64,000 bases of DNA, taken from the NCBI GenBank assembly GCA_018340805.1, contig JACMZG010001914.1:13759270-13823269 (forward strand), read 5' to 3'. Shown one piece after another: positions 34,648-46,385 of the stretch. The stretch is from Microvelia longipes. Its lineage: Eukaryota; Arthropoda; Insecta; Hemiptera; Veliidae. Below the pieces are notes generated by a model. The model made no database searches, was not told the origin of the DNA, and saw nothing but the letters and a program-made list of their open reading frames with translations. A program made the position numbers and the translations under genes. Within the stretch, counting starts at the first letter, position 1. Every line of letters begins with the position of its first letter.

Positions 34648-36258
34648 AAAATGACCAATATAAATTTTTTATGGTCACCCGTTATTTTTTTATGGTCACT
34701 TTTATGGTCCTCCGACCCTAAAATTTAGTGATTTTTTACCTTCAGATAAGCAGCCGATACTCGGTTCTCGCTTGTACTACAGGAAAAATATGAACGGATC
34801 TGTTTAAAGCAAGCTTTGAGCTGCATTTGGCCCTTTGACACTTTTGCTCTATGATCGCTCCTTGGGGGGGCAATGGGGGCTCCAATTTTAGGGTTTCTTA
34901 AAAATATATGAAAATTTTAACATTTTTTATAATATGAAGAAATCTGAATTAAGAGCTCCCAATTTTTTTAGGACTTACTTACTTTAAGACAAGGAATCAA
35001 CAACATTTTCAAAGCATTTATATAATTCGTTTATGAGCTATGATTTTTTGAAAATCCATATTTTTTAATTTTTGGTCATTTTTGACCTTCAATATCTCCC
35101 TTGGACATGTATACTTTTTAACAAAAATCATATCACAAAGACCCCTTACCAGTGTCTACATAAACCACTAAAAACATTCTTGTGTATTTGCCCACAAGCA
35201 AAGTTATAGCTAAATCATATATGTGTGATTTTCCAAATATTAAATAATATATATTTTTTTTTATAATGTGAAGAAATCAAAATTAAGAGCTCCTAATTTT
35301 TTTAAGAGTTGCTTAGATTAAGACAAACATCCATCCAAATTTTTAAAGCTTTGATGTAATTCGTTTATGAGCTATGATTTTTTGAAAAATATGGATTTTT
35401 TAAATTTTGGTCATTTTTTCAAAAAATCATAGCTCATAAACGAATTACATCAAGCTTTAAAAATTTGGATGGATGTTTGTCTTAATCTAAGCAACTCTAA
35501 AAAAATTAGGAGCTCTTAATTTTGATTTCTTCACATTATAAAAAAAATATATATTATTTGATATTTGGAAAATCACACATATATGATTTAGCTATAACTT
35601 TGCTTGTGGGCAAATACACAAGAATGTTTTTAGTGGTTTATGTAGACACTGGTAAGGGGTCTTTGTGATATGATTTTTGTTAAAAAGTATACATGTCCAA
35701 GGGAGATATTGAAGGTCAAAAATGACCAAAAATTAAAAAATATGGATTTTCAAAAAATCATAGCTCATAAACGAATTATATAAATGCTTTGAAAATGTTG
35801 TTGATTCCTTGTCTTAAAGTAAGTAAGTCCTAAAAAAATTGGGAGCTCTTAATTCAGATTTCTTCATATTATAAAAAAATGTTAAAATTTTCATATATTT
35901 TTAAGAAACCCTAAAATTTGGAGCCCCCATTGCCCCCCCAAGGAGCGATCATAGAGCAAAAGTGTCAAAGGGCCAAATGTAGCTCAAAGCTTGCTTTAAA
36001 CAGATCCGTTCATATTTTTCCTGTAGTACAAGCGAGAACCGAGTATCGGCTGCTTATCTGAAGGTAAAAAATCACTAAATTTTAGGGTCGGAGGACCATA
36101 AAAGTGACCATAAAAAAATAACGGGTGACCATAAAAAATTTATATTGGTCATTTTTTACTCACCATAGATATGGGTATCAATAGCAAAATAATTATCAAA
36201 ATCTATTTTTTTAGAGCACCTTTTTTTATTTTTTGGGACACTTGATATGGATTGACCC
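34552..36258. mobile_element. 1,707-bp fold-back element inserted in the LDLa coding sequence
   Basis: The terminal inverted repeats start GGGTCAATCCATATCAAGTG and are flanked by a direct TAAT at 34,548-34,551 and 36,259-36,262. The arms (34,552-35,384 and 35,418-36,258) are nearly identical over about 830 bp, apart from a divergent patch of about 13-20 bp near each tip and a few substitutions. The loop is about 33 bp. Each arm holds two direct sub-repeats about 330 bp apart (with AAGAAATC and ATTAAGAGCTCC). There is no transposase frame, so it is non-autonomous. A 4-bp TAAT, or a 3-bp TAA with one extra T, could suit a PIF/Harbinger-like mover, but family is unproven. Confidence 0.9.
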
Positions 36259-36262
36259 TAAT

Positions 36263-36715
36263 TTAAGTGAAAATTGTATTAAAAAATCTTGGATTTGTGA
36301 CGGGTATCAAGATTGCCACGATAACTCTGACGAGCAATTTTGTCCTTATTTCTTTGATTTGCCACAAAAAGAGTCAACCAAATTTACCCCAGTTATAGAA
36401 ACAACGACAACATTTTCAGAAACAACATTAGATCTCACAGAAATTACTTCAAAAGAAGAAAATACAACAGCGGCCTTTAATATTACAACATCCGATGAAG
36501 ACGCAATACTGGAAATGGGTTTACCAGAAGAAACAACAGAGCAATCGACAGCCAAATCTCAATATAATGCGTTAAATGAGCAGTCTTATCCGTATGGTCT
36601 AGTTATTAATTCCTATATTACAATGCTCTGTCTGCTGATATTAATAACAATAACGATCAAATATAGGAAATCGCGTAACTATAATAATGATTATAATTTA
36701 AACCCACTTTCATAA
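36263..36715 (+). CDS. LDLa-domain membrane protein, 3' part (interrupted)
   Basis: The frame continues from codon 175 once the insertion and one TAAT are left out. Cysteines at 180, 187, 193 and 202 complete LDLa domain 3, with CDGYQDCHDNSDEQFC keeping all calcium-type acidic positions. A Thr/Ser/Glu-rich stalk follows (about residues 203-285, with TTTTF, NTTA, NITT), typical of O-glycosylated spacers. Then comes one hydrophobic segment (about 287-307, ITMLCLLILITITI) with KYRKSR after it as the stop-transfer signal, and an 18-residue cytoplasmic tail ending NYNNDYNLNPLS. The intact protein would have 325 residues, as a type I membrane protein. As read, the piece lacks its own start except an ATG inside the transposon (36,233). 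The family name is not assigned. LDLa proteins of this short type are not specific enough. Confidence 0.85.
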   Translation, partial: LSENCIKKSWICDGYQDCHDNSDEQFCPYFFDLPQKESTKFTPVIETTTTFSETTLDLTEITSKEENTTAAFNITTSDEDAILEMGLPEETTEQSTAKSQYNALNEQSYPYGLVINSYITMLCLLILITITIKYRKSRNYNNDYNLNPLS

Positions 36716-36960
36716 TTTATTTATTCTAGTATATAATTTAACTATACTAACAGTGATTATAATTTAACTCCACGTACATAATTTATTTATTCTAATTTAT
36801 AATTTAACTATAATAACAGTGGTTATAATTTAACTCTACTTTTATAATTTATTTATTCTATTATATAATTTAAGTACAATAACAGTGATTATAATTTAAC
36901 TCCACGTACATAATTTATTTATTCTGATTTATAATTTAACTATAGTTAAATATAAATTAA
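36677..36960 (+). repeat. 65-bp tandem array copied from the gene's own 3' end
   Basis: Units start at about 36,677, 36,740, 36,806, 36,872 and 36,938 (AACTATAATAACAGTGATTA type, then ACATAATTTATTTATTCT). The first unit overlaps the last 13 codons and stop of the LDLa gene. Later units have substitutions and are non-coding. A stray half unit lies at 37,150-37,185. Tandem duplication across the stop codon explains it. Confidence 0.85.
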
Positions 36961-37435
36961 ATAATAATTATAAGTTAAAGTCGCAACGGTATAAAATATA
37001 TAATTAATAAAATTATAATATATTATAATAAATAAATATAATATAATATATAAATAATATAATTATTATATAAATTATTAATTATTAAATTATAATAATA
37101 TAAATATAAATATATATATATAATAAATATATAATTATAATATATAATTATAATTAAACTCCACGTACATAATTTATTTATTTCTCAATGAATACTCAAA
37201 TTCAATTTATACTCTCTTTTATTTTGCTAAATTTCAAATCAAATTAAGCTCTGTTAGGAGTACATGCGAAACTTAAAAAAAAATATTGGTAGTAATATAC
37301 AGAGTTGGAATCTGTCTTTAAGATAACAAAGCATATGTCACAGGAAAAGCCTTTTCGCGATTTAAAGTCCGTGGCGATGCCACTGTCAGGATGGTGATCA
37401 GCGTTATAAGTTTCACTGGGGTTTCTTCTTATCAT
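36961..37435. other. Very AT-rich spacer downstream of the gene
   Basis: TAATATA-rich sequence to 37,150, then mixed AT-rich DNA. There is no obvious gene. AATAAA-like words occur (for example near 37,015), but none can be assigned as the gene's poly(A) signal. Confidence 0.4.
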
Positions 37436-37590
37436 TCTGGCGAATTATTTTGGGAAAAATTCGCTAATGGGATAGGCGTCATGGCAGGAGTCAAACCTCG
37501 GACAGTGACCAAAATCCGTTTTTAAGGACCCCGTTTATGTATTATCTTGTAAACACGTTATCTTTGGAACGGATAAATATTTTTTTAAAT
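37436..37590 (+). repeat. Family A end fragment
   Basis: TGGCGAATTATTTTGGGAAA with AATTCGCTAATGGGATAGGC, GTCATGGCAGGAGTCAAACC and CAAAATCCGTTTTTAAGGAC match the first 150 bp of A at 32,378-32,500 and the block after its TA array (TCTTGTAAACAC, GAACGGATAAATATTTTTTT). Confidence 0.7.
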
Positions 37591-38029
37591 TAATCTGGTC
37601 CAAAAAAATATTTGTACAAAAATTATTGCTAATTATAATTTTTTTAAATAATTAAATAATCATTAACCTATTTAATAACATGAAGCTGCCAAAATTGATC
37701 TAAGTTATCCTATATTATTTGTTAAAAGTCAAAAAGTGATAGCCACAAAAAAGTGGTTAAATTAAACTCTAATTACTTCTCTTAATACTTTCAACTAGCA
37801 CTTAAAGTTATTTTTACACAAATATATTTTCCAACAATATAGGAATTTTTTATAATTTTAAAAGTCCCCCCAATTTGAGATGATATGTTGGATTTTGCCA
37901 AAAATGTTATTAATTCTCCCTTTTACAGAACTTGATTGTTTTACTAAGTTTTATTAAAGCCAGTAGAGCCGCTTGGTCTGTACCGTGATAACAAAAAAAT
38001 GTACATCCATGTATGACCATGTATGAGTG
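37591..38029. other. AT-rich spacer, no gene seen
   Basis: No coding frame or family match noticed. Confidence 0.4.
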
Positions 38030-39190
<1,161 letters not shown>

Positions 39191-39191
39191 G

Positions 39192-39375
39192 TGTAAGGGG
39201 TACCTCGGAACTTTTCGGGTTCGCTACACTCATCCTTATCACTTCTCTAATTTTCGCTTTGCTCGTCCTGATAAAATAAAACTCTCCTATTTCCATTGCA
39301 GTACATCTTTGGACTCGCTTTCTAGCGGTTATTTATCCCGGTACAGCGACCTCGCTCAAAGTTGCGTTACAATAG
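39192..39375 (+). repeat. Family G fragment (5' part)
   Basis: GTGTAAGGGGTACCTCGGAA then TTCGCTACACTCATCC, TTTCGCTTTGCTCGTCCT and a diverged TACAGCGACCTCGCTC block. Confidence 0.65.
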
Positions 39376-39479
39376 TGATCCGACAAAAATTGTAAATATA
39401 CTAGCCGGACTGTAACTGTTAGCTGGTACCCGAGAGATCTTAAGAGAGATAAAGGTAGGCCTCAATAGAGGTGGGATGA

Positions 39480-40220
39480 GAAGATATTATTATTAGAGCG
39501 GCTCTATAGGATTTGTGAAACATCAAAAAAGTAACCTGACACCTTCACTTAGAAACAAAATCAGATAATCAGTTCAAAATTACAATAACTCATATAGACC
39601 AAGAGCCCAGGGGTGTTTTGTTAATAAAAAGTGTTATGGCTGGAAACGGGTTTAATTTTTTCGTAAATACCTTCCTGAACAAGGATCTGCAATTCTGCCG
39701 ACTCGTATCGAATGGGCATCCCAGGCAGAACGCACTTTACAGGTCAAATTTATCACCCTAGTTAACAAACAGTGTAATGGCTGGAACCAGTCTCAATTTT
39801 TCGTAAATACCTTCCTGAACAAGGATCTGCAATTCTGCAGATTCGTATCGGATGGGTGTCCCAGGCAGAACCTTTGACCCCTAAAGTGCGTTCTGCCTGG
39901 GACACCCATCCGATACTAGTCGGCAGAATTGCAGATTCTTGTTCAGGAAGGTATTTACGAAAAATTGAGACCGGTTCCAGCCATTACACTTTTTATTAAT
40001 AAAACACCCCTGGGCTCATGGACTAATATAGGAGAATGTTAAGAATACAATCAAAACACAAACAATGTGCGGGAAGCCAAAATCAATTGATTTATTATAA
40101 CCTTAACTAACTTTTAAAGGAGATTTCAATGAGGTTACACAGAGCCCCTGAGAGCCCCAAAAAGACATTACAGTCCTCTTAATTTATTGAGTTAGGCTAT
40201 GGCTCCTTTATGTGAGGAAC
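39480..40220 (+). repeat. Family C copy split by a fold-back element
   Basis: The left part holds TTGTGAAACATCAAAAAAGT and the right part ATAGGAGAATGTTAAGAATA, CAAACAATGTGCGGGAAGCC and GAGGTTACACAGAGCCCCTG. The order matches the continuous copy at 22,430-22,740. The break at 39,595-40,025 is the insertion. Confidence 0.75.
39595..40025. mobile_element. Fold-back element nested in family C
   Basis: Outer inverted repeats: TAGACCAAGAGCCCAGGGGT with GTTTTGTTAATAAAAAGTG on the left, and its complement ending CTGGGCTCATGGACTA on the right. The left arm occurs twice in tandem (141-bp period, units from 39,631 and 39,772, each with ATACCTTCCTGAACAAGGAT), the right arm once. It is flanked by ATA on both sides and lies inside ATAACTCATA / ATATAGGAGAATG. 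No coding frame. Confidence 0.8.
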
Positions 40221-40589
40221 AGAGTGGCAGACGATAGGCAGGAGTTAAAAAGGTTATGTAAGGTGTTATGTTGTAAGGGTTATGTAAAATTAAATAAGTA
40301 CATAAAACTGTCATAGATTTAATAATTAATTTAAGTTATTGTATTGATATATAATTTGATTATTGTTTTATTTAACTAATACTAACATATTAATATGCAT
40401 CCACTAAATATAAGAAGTAGATAAGTTATAATTAAATACTATTAAATAGTAATAATATAGTAAAAAACCAAATATTTTAAAGTAGGTAATTGTAATATTA
40501 GGAACACTAAAATAACCAAAAATCAGATGAACTTTTTAAATAAGATAGGTAAATTATAAAGTAGTTAAAAAAAATCCAAAAATATATTA
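40221..40589. other. AT-rich spacer, no gene seen
   Basis: Short TTATGTAA-type duplications near 40,250; otherwise nothing. Confidence 0.4.
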
Positions 40590-40745
40590 AAAAAATTGGG
40601 TGCGGGGTACCTCGGACCTTTTCCTTTTTACATCGGATTCGCTATGATCATCCTCTCTGCTTCGGACTCACTTCGCTCGTCCTCAGAAATACAGTTCACC
40701 AAATTTATACTGCAACATGCTTTTGGACTCGCTTACTAATATATT
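40590..40745 (+). repeat. Family G fragment (5' part)
   Basis: GGGTGCGGGGTACCTCGGAC, TTTTCCTTTTTACATCGGAT and GACTCACTTCGCTCGTCCTC. The copy stops after GGACTCGCTTAC. Confidence 0.7.
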
Positions 40746-41285
40746 ATATTTTCAGCTATTTTTCGCGAAGCCAATTTTTCTTTATTGTAACCTACACTAT
40801 ATTATTATTATTATAAAAATTATACATCATGAATATCATTCTTTTAACATTTAACATTTTAACTTTCATCATTCATACACATAATTACAAAAAAATATGT
40901 TATTTTCTTATTTTATTTTACTTAATTTTTATATTAATTGTTATTTAATTAATTTGTATATCTTCTTTTTTTAAAAAAAAATAAATTAAACTTACGAAAA
41001 ATAATAATTTATACACTTTATCTTTTTTTTAATTCAATAATTTTTATTTAAAAATGTTTTACTTTATTCTTTAGTTTTTACTCCTTTTTTTACCTACTTT
41101 TTTAGTAAGTACTTTCTTAGTTTTTACTTACTTTTTTTAAATTATTGTTAGTTCTTGTTTCAATATCTCTGTTCAATATTTTTTTGTGTATTTATTGATT
41201 TAAAATTGTATCATGGTCTTGTACCGTTTATATGTTAATAAATAAATAAAATTTTCCCAACTATTAAGAGGGTTAAAGAATAGTG
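40746..41285. other. T-rich spacer, no gene seen
   Basis: T runs and TTTTACT words, ending with AATAAATAAATAAAATTTTC near 41,235. Confidence 0.4.
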
Positions 41286-41329
41286 GGAGGGGGGGACTTG
41301 AATAAACAGAGAAGACCAACAGCTCATTT

Positions 41330-42085
41330 GTGTGGTATGATGTGCTTCGGGATAACAACCCCAGAAAAATCAAATTATGAGCTCACTACTTCACGTATCC
41401 TCACTACTTCAAGATCGCTTCACTCGCCCTTAAAATAATATAAAAATCACCAAATGTTCTACAGAACGTCCTCAGACAGTAAATGCATCTGATTTATTCC
41501 CAACAGCACTCATCCAAGCGATGACTTCGATGGTGATTAATTTTTTTTTGTATCCAACTTAACTCTTAGAAAAACTTGTAGTATTGAAACGAAGCGAAGT
41601 ATACTTACTTCTCACGTAAAGTTATACATTTGTACCGAATTTCCTCGAAAAAAACATTCTTTTAGTTTGATAAAAATTAAACTAATTTTGACACTGAGAT
41701 AAAACTTCAGTTTTATCTCAAACACTCTCAGGGACACATCTTCGTCTTATATATGACTACATGCGTGCCAAAAATCAAACCTATTGACAAATTATTCCAC
41801 GTTTTATGAATTTTCGAAATGTTTGCTGAGTTATTGCGTGCAATGACGTCATAATAATTTATTTATCGCATTGCACAACAAGACTTAAAGATTAATTTTC
41901 GTACCATGTTTCAACTCCATAGCATACACACATATAGACAGACAACATTGTGAAAACCACTTAGAGGGTCTTAAAACACCAGAAACGGATAATTCAGTGA
42001 AACACCGGTTTCAGATTTTTGAAAATACAATTAATTTCTATACACCTACGGTATAAATGAGAGAAAGTAAAAACAACCTCTTAAG
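41330..42085 (+). mobile_element. Family G copy, near full length
   Basis: The order is a diverged 5' block, AGATCGCTTCACTCGCCCTT, CAGACAGTAAATGCATC, a mid block with TGCGTGCCAAAAATCAAACC, TTGCGTGCAATGACGTCATA, ATATAGACAGACAACATTGT, ACCAGAAACGGATAATTCAG and the terminal CTACGGTATAAATGAGAGAA AGTAA. A small extra palindrome GAGATAAAACTTCAGTTTTATCTC-type (arms GAGATAAAACT / AGTTTTATCTC) lies at 41,697-41,720. It is joined at its 3' side to family B. Confidence 0.7.
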
Positions 42086-42110
42086 CATCAAATTTACTAA
42101 AATTAAAAAA

Positions 42111-42903
42111 TTCTGGCGCGGTGGTCCGCATGTCGGGCGAATTTCCTTTGGATGCGAGCTCTCAAACCCAGAGTACCTGGGTTCAAATCCTAGTAGGGAC
42201 AATAATTTTTTATCGTTTTTTTACCTAATATAAGTTTACAACTAAAAATAACTCCGGCGCGGTGGTCCGCAGTCGGGCGAATTTCATTTAGAATGCGTGT
42301 TTCCGTGCTAAACAACCCATTTCTTGCTTATGCAAGAACCATGCCCATTGCATGGTTCCGGTTCATGCTTTAGAAGCTTAGCAGTTACTCAATTGTCAAG
42401 CACTGCTCGTAACTCATTTTGTCTGTATTTTCCAAAGGAAATGCGCATAATTATCCAGTTGGTTGTACAAAACTATGCCTCTAAAATTAGAAGTACGCAC
42501 TATTATTTGCACTAGATTAAAGCTTAGTTACTTATATTTAAGCTTAGTCAGTTATCTTTAAAGGTTTTAGCGCATTTCCTTTGGAAAATACAGACAAAAT
42601 GAGTTACGAGCAGTGCTTGACAATTGAGTAACTGCTAAGCTTCTAAAGCATGAACCGGAACCATGCAATGGGCATGGTTCTTGCATAAGCAAGAAATGGG
42701 TTGTTTAGCACGGAAACACGCATTCTAAATGAAATTCGCCCGACAGCGGACCACCGCGCCGGAGTTATTTTTAGTTGTAAACTTATATTAGGTAAAAAAA
42801 CGATAAAATTATTGTCCCTACTAGGATTTGAACCCAGGTACTTGGGTTTAAGAGCTCGCATCCAAAGGAAATTCGCCCGACATGCGGACCACCGCGCCAG
42901 AAT
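42111..42903. mobile_element. Composite repeat, part B: palindrome (right copy)
   Basis: Arms run from CTGGCGCGGTGGTCCGCATG (42,113) to about 42,445 and from 42,569 to 42,900. They include TACCTGGGTTCAAATCCTAG, a B-box/T-arm-like sequence at 42,174, and its inverse at 42,823. The centre is the reverse of that in the 33-kb copy, so the whole A-B unit is inverted. The arms are longer than in the left copy by a short insertion (GAGCTCTCAAACCCAGAG). Confidence 0.85.
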
Positions 42904-43557
42904 TATTTTCTAGTTGTAAACTTATATTTAGTAAAAAAAAACGATAAAAAATTATCGACCCTTCAGGATGTGAACCCAGGTACTGAGTTTGAGTGGTCGT
43001 ATTGACTCCGGACCACTGCCATTCAACTCAGAGGCCAAAAACATTGAAAACGACACCCTACTCGAAATTTAATTTTTAACGACCGTAATATTGGGTTTCT
43101 ATATTTTTGTGGTTTTTTCGACTTTTTGGTAACTTAAGGTGGTCGTATCGTCTTTCGGACCGGTTTCATTTCGATTCAGCGCCCAAAATTACATAGAAAA
43201 CGACACCCTACTTGAAATTTATTTTTTAATGACCGTAATATTGGTTTTCTATTTTTTTGTGGTTTTTTCGATTTTTAGGTCACTTAGAGTGGCGTATCGA
43301 CTTCGGACCGGTTTCATTCGATTTCAGCGTCTCAAAAAAACATAAATAGTGACCTTTTTCGTGGCAAAAAATATTAACCCTGAATTTGCTGATTTTTTGA
43401 AAATTTCGCTGACTGAGCAAACCGGGTTAATGACGTCACAAAAAAACCTGGTTTTCAATAGGGTTCGTGTCCTCCCGAAGGTTGATTTTTGTACCAAGTT
43501 TGGTTAAAAATATTAATCCGTTCGAGAGATGGAGTGTTTACAAGAAAGTGTCTAGAA

Positions 43558-43648
<91 letters not shown>

Positions 43649-43775
43649 GTCTCGCGAAAATTTTTTTTTTCGTCATTAGGGACCTCTGAAACGGATTTGT
43701 GTCGTGGTCGAGGTTCGAATTCCGCCATGACGCCTATCCCATTAGCGATTTTTTCCCAAAGGAAATTCGCTAAAA
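42904..43775 (-). mobile_element. Composite repeat, part A (right inverted copy)
   Basis: This is the reverse complement of 32,378-33,240: the 149-bp tandem units with ACACCCTACTCGAAATTT and CGGACCGGTTTCATT, then GGGTTAATGACGTCACAAAA, a TA array (43,560-43,648), TCGTCATTAGGGACCTCTGA, AGGTTCGAATTCCGCCATGA and the end hairpin ATTAGCGATTTTTTCCCAAA / GGAAATTCGCTAAAA. Divergence from the left copy is mostly single substitutions and indels. Confidence 0.8.
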
Positions 43776-44772
43776 CACAATTTTCATGAGTGTTCTGAAT
43801 TTAATAAGTTAATTAAATATGAATTTAATATGCTTTAAATCTTAAATATGTTTGAAGAATCAGCTTCTTAAACTTGCGGTATATACAACCGCAAGTTATG
43901 TTTAATATGTTTGCCTATGAACATTATTTTGTCACCTATAATGGCGGACAAAGCTTCAAAATTGTAATATTTTAATTAAACTGCCATTGAAATATTTTTA
44001 TGTGGTAAAAATTATTTACCAAAAGTAATCTCCTACTTTAGGGAGAAAATAAATTTAAATCTACAGAAAATATAAAATAAAGTTAATTTGCGGATAGTAT
44101 TTATTAAAACAGAGCATTGAGCAACAAAGCAAGGTCTGTATACTTTGACATGTACTGGTGCTATTTAAAATCCACTTAAGAGAAAACTTTGTCTTAAAAT
44201 TATCTGAAACCTACGATTTGAGTTGAATGTCTTTTTCGGATAGTGCAAATACAACACTCTTTCTATATCTACGGTTTAAATGAGGAAAAGTAATATTCTG
44301 GATTACATTCTAACCTAATTCTATACAGGCAACGATGTGTTACATAATTAAGTACTATAATACTTAACTACAAGTATGTAAGTGTTTATGCTTCCCAAAA
44401 ATAGCCACCAAGCAGTCAAGCATGACTTAAATAGTAATAAAAAACTTGATTAGGTAACTAGCCTTTTAAAAAGGTCTGTAATGCGATCTTACCTTAAGAT
44501 GTTTGTAAAAATATTATTTCGCACAATTAATATTGACGTACTTACAATATTTAGACATAAAATGTGTTGAAATAAAATCATTCAATACTCATTTGAATGA
44601 CTGTTTCATTTAAAAACCAAGCATAGCAAAGTAGATTTTGTCAGATTAACAAAACAAGCGGATTTATAGTTCCACTGAACCAAAGTGCAGACACATTTAA
44701 CCCAAATTATAGTCATAATTTTTAGCTATAAAAATTATCTAAGTTCTAACGCATGTGTGTAAATTGTTTAAG

Positions 44773-44775
<3 letters not shown>
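43776..44775. other. AT-rich spacer, no gene seen
   Basis: A small hairpin ACTTGCGGT / ACCGCAAGT lies at 43,874-43,898, and a G-family end (TCTACGGTTTAAATGAGGAA AAGTAA) at 44,268-44,293. Otherwise plain. Confidence 0.45.

Positions 44776-44777
<2 letters not shown>

Positions 44778-44869
<92 letters not shown>
44778..44869. repeat. (TA)n microsatellite
   Basis: About 92 bp of TA with one slip. Confidence 0.95.
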
Positions 44870-44871
<2 letters not shown>

Positions 44872-45151
44872 CAGACTCCAAAGCCTATGCGTTGTCGAGT
44901 CTCAAACGTTTGACTCCACCAAAAGCGCAGCCATAAGCGTTAAAATCTATAAAAAAAATGATAAGTGAAGGTTATGACGTATTAAAAGATTAAGAAAATT
45001 AGAATTTGTAATTCGAATTTAGTTCACCTTCTTCTTTTATCTGGCTTGCTTTCGTTCCTTCGCCTTGATATCATGTTGATATCTCAAGTCTTTTTCAGAT
45101 AAAATACTATTGTTTTTGCGAATTCCATTAGTAAGCTTGGTATTTGCGAAC

Positions 45152-45335
45152 CATTGTAATTGCGAATGGTTGTATGTTTGTAATTGCGAAAGGTTGTATG
45201 TTTGTAATTGCGAATGGTTGTATGTTTGTAATTGCGAATGGTTGTATGTTTGTAATTGCGAATGGTTGTATGTTTGTAATGCGATATGTTGTAATTGCGA
45301 ATGGTTGTATGTTTGTAATGCGGATGGCTGTTTGT
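45152..45335 (+). repeat. 24-bp minisatellite
   Basis: Seven to eight units of TGTAATTGCGAATGGTTGTA TGTT, two of them shortened. Because 24 is a multiple of three, an 87-codon frame (45,110-45,373) repeats CNCEWLYV. The shortened copies keep that frame only by chance, and no signal peptide or domain is present, so I treat it as a non-coding minisatellite. Confidence 0.85.
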
Positions 45336-46115
45336 TTATTAAACTGTTTTTATTAAACAGTTTGTTTATTTAACAGTTTTAAAAACTGTTAAAGGCGAAT
45401 CGCAGTACTCAGTAAAAGCGAATTGTTATAAAATGTTTTAATACCGTTTACGAAAAGTTTCGATATTAAGGCATAAGCTGCACTTATGAGCGCTGATGTA
45501 ATAAAGATTACTTAATTCGATATTTCCTTTATCAGTCTTAGTTATCATTTTTAAATGACTTAAATATACATATACATTTAAAAATTAAAGCTAATTATAT
45601 TCTTCATTTATTTATCACCTGAATTATGTTTTTTACAAGTATTGCTTACTTAGTTCTCTGATATAAAAAATATTAAGTAAGGTAAGCAAAGTTAAATAAT
45701 ATTTTAAAATCAAGTTTAAACTGTTAATTACCTCACGATTTTCTTTTAAAAAAATTGAAAATAAACTCGAACTAATTTCTTACCAATGACTAAAGTAGGT
45801 TAAACTATTGTATATTTCTACACTTTTAAAACTTACGTATGCAACTGAAAAAAATGATTATAAACCGGAAATTGCCATCGGAATTTCGTAAACGTTCAGC
45901 GTCCAGTTCACGACTTATTGTGAAAAGTTACGCAACGAACGCGATTGAAAGTTTGCAAGTCAAATGAAATCTGAAATATTTATTTTTATTTACTTTAGAA
46001 ATTACAATGATTTATTACTGATTATTCATAATAGTAGGTCAGATGCTACGTCTCCTGTATCAGTATATAGGTTGATCAAAACTGTTTATAAAGAAAGGCA
46101 AATATTTTAGAGGCA
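45336..46115. other. AT-rich spacer, no gene seen
   Basis: It starts with small inverted words around AAACTGTT / AACAGTTT (45,342-45,392). No gene recognised. Confidence 0.4.
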
Positions 46116-46124
46116 ATGTTCGTT

Positions 46125-46385
46125 GTTTTTACTTTTATTTATTTATTCCGTAGCTATATAGGGAAAGTATTGTGTTTGCTAAAAAATTCTAAACCGGGAT
46201 GTCACCAGAATTACCCGTTTCAGGTGTTTTTAAGGCTCGTGAGTGGTTTTCGTAAGGTTGCTTGTCTGTCTGTATGTGTAATGTGTGTGTGTCTATTACA
46301 AAAATCAGTCTACCGCTGTAGTTGAGCTATTCCGAAAATATTTTCTTTATGACGTCAATAACCCACAAAAATGACTCGGAATAAC
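46125..46385 (-). repeat. Family G fragment
   Basis: GGGATGTCACCAGAATTACC, GAGTGGTTTTCGTAAGG, GTCTGTCTGTATGTG, GAGCTATTCCGAAAATATTT and ATGACGTCAATAACCC occur in the inverse of the G order. Confidence 0.7.

Noticed and set aside
34648..36232. Ordinary intron in the LDLa gene
   Set aside because: The interruption is a palindrome with a TAAT target duplication. The best splice signals inside leave a shifted frame, while removal as a transposon restores frame and cysteine spacing.
42643..42913. Overlapping 70-codon frames on both strands
   Set aside because: They lie in the family B palindrome, where each arm yields the mirror frame of the other. The same frames are broken in the 33-kb copy.
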